Source of the DNA: Larix sibirica
Taxonomy: Eukaryota; Streptophyta; Pinopsida; Pinales; Pinaceae
Reading direction: 5' to 3'
Assembly (NCBI GenBank): GCA_004151065.3
Contig: NWUY0300014091.1
Location: 35,971 to 56,098, forward strand
DNA length: 20,128 nt
The notes under the pieces are model-generated. The model saw nothing but the letters and a program-made list of their open reading frames with translations, made no database searches and was not told where the DNA came from. Both the position numbers and the translations under genes were made by a program. Below, one piece after another: positions 19,667-20,128 of the stretch; position 1 is the stretch's first letter; each line of letters starts with the position of its first letter.

Positions 19667-20128
19667 TCGGATCCCCCTTTCTTGTTCTTCTTCTTGGAAT
19701 TGGAACCTTCATCAATTGAGTTGGAACCCTCATCATTTGACATCTTCTTCTCTTTTAATTTTTTCTTTCCTTTGGAATTCTTGACTCCACAAGATGCAAG
19801 TGCATGGTCCTCGGAGGATCTCAAAGCCCCCATATGTACCAACTTGTCTTGCTCTTTGGTGAGAGACTCTACAAATGCACTTAAGGATGGCATCTTCCAG
19901 TTCGAAACTGCTTGCTTGGTTTCATAGAGTGTAGAGACAAACATTGAGTACTCAAGACGTAGTTTTGATAGGATGGGAAGATTGAGTTGCTCCTCTTTCT
20001 TTTCAATCCCACATTGCTTGTGTTGAAGCACTAGTGACACAAAATTTGAGATGAAATATTGCATGGTGTCGAAACTAATTGCACTTAATGAGATCAACTA
20101 ATTCTCCAATAGATGGCCTCTTAGCTCA
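19621..20128 (-). pseudogene. Ty1/copia-type Gag, partial, with zinc knuckle split by a frameshift
   Basis: Copia-type Gag (UBN2/gag-polypeptide family). Visible are 'MQYFISNFVSLVLQHKQCG', 'ILSKLRLEYSMFVSTLYET', 'WKMPSLSAFVESLTKEQDKL', 'MGALRSSEDHALA', then a Lys-rich linker and 'CYYCRK', the first half of the CX2CX4HX4C knuckle (Cys at 19663-19665 and 19654-19656). Eleven bases instead of twelve separate the second Cys from the His codon, so a 1-base loss breaks the frame and the first frame ends at 19621. Gag forms the virus-like particle and binds RNA. A stop at 20098-20100 shows another frame change or decay upstream; the N-terminal half is outside the window. Confidence 0.82.

Larger units (their letters stand above)
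17511..20128 (-). mobile_element. Non-autonomous Gag-type LTR element, copy 2 (runs off the right edge)
   Basis: Same family and orientation as 8880-10912. On the minus strand: copia-type Gag with zinc knuckle, Gag tail, ORF a, ORF b, polypurine tract and 3' LTR. Only about 1.4 kb separates the zinc knuckle from the LTR, and it contains no protease, integrase, RT or RNase H domain. Copy 1 has the same layout, so this is a family trait and not a private deletion. It probably relies on proteins of an autonomous copia element. The 5' end lies outside the window. Confidence 0.85.

Noticed and set aside
19602-19927. Plus-strand open frames at the right end
   Set aside because: They are complements of the Lys/Ser/Asn-rich Gag linker on the minus strand.

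Overview
The window looks like intergenic DNA from a large, repeat-rich plant genome. It is AT-rich and holds decayed retrotransposons of plant type: a non-chromoviral Ty3/gypsy element, Ty1/copia-type Gag and L1-like LINEs with a C-terminal RNase H. The style of the copia Gag and of the gypsy extra ORF makes me favour a gymnosperm, but that is inference from family knowledge. I see no intact host gene, rRNA, tRNA or CRISPR array. Almost every coding region carries stops or frameshifts.

Layout. 364-1363 (+) is the 3' end of a LINE: end of the zinc-binding region, RNase H with stops, and a 3' tail with a short A-run. 2347-8879 (-) is the 3' two-thirds of a Ty3/gypsy element. Read on the minus strand it gives the end of RNase H, an integrase with D-61-D-35-E spacing and a GPY/F motif but no chromodomain, then a very long extra ORF (about 1,180 codons), a non-coding stretch, a polypurine tract and a 329-bp 3' LTR. 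At 8880 it is cut by the LTR of another element. 8880-10912 (-) is copy 1 of a non-autonomous LTR element: 698-bp 3' LTR, polypurine tract, two unrecognised ORFs and a Gag tail. It ends at an N. 11119-12770 (+) is a second LINE fragment with reverse transcriptase, thumb and zinc-binding region. 12771-17510 has no recognisable gene, only a 40-bp tandem repeat and a TATA-like box. 17511-20128 (-) is copy 2 of the same non-autonomous family, reaching further into copia-type Gag with a zinc knuckle, and it runs off the right edge.

The parts do not form one system. They record nested insertions: the gypsy element was invaded by copy 1 of the Gag-only family, and a second copy lies 8.6 kb away in the same orientation. 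The points most worth following are (i) the Gag-only family, whose two copies share the same two ORFs of unknown function where protease, integrase and RT should be; (ii) the gypsy extra ORF with its P/S/T-rich segment; and (iii) a 298-bp block that is nearly identical between two otherwise clearly diverged copies and abuts an N, which points to gene conversion or an assembly artefact.
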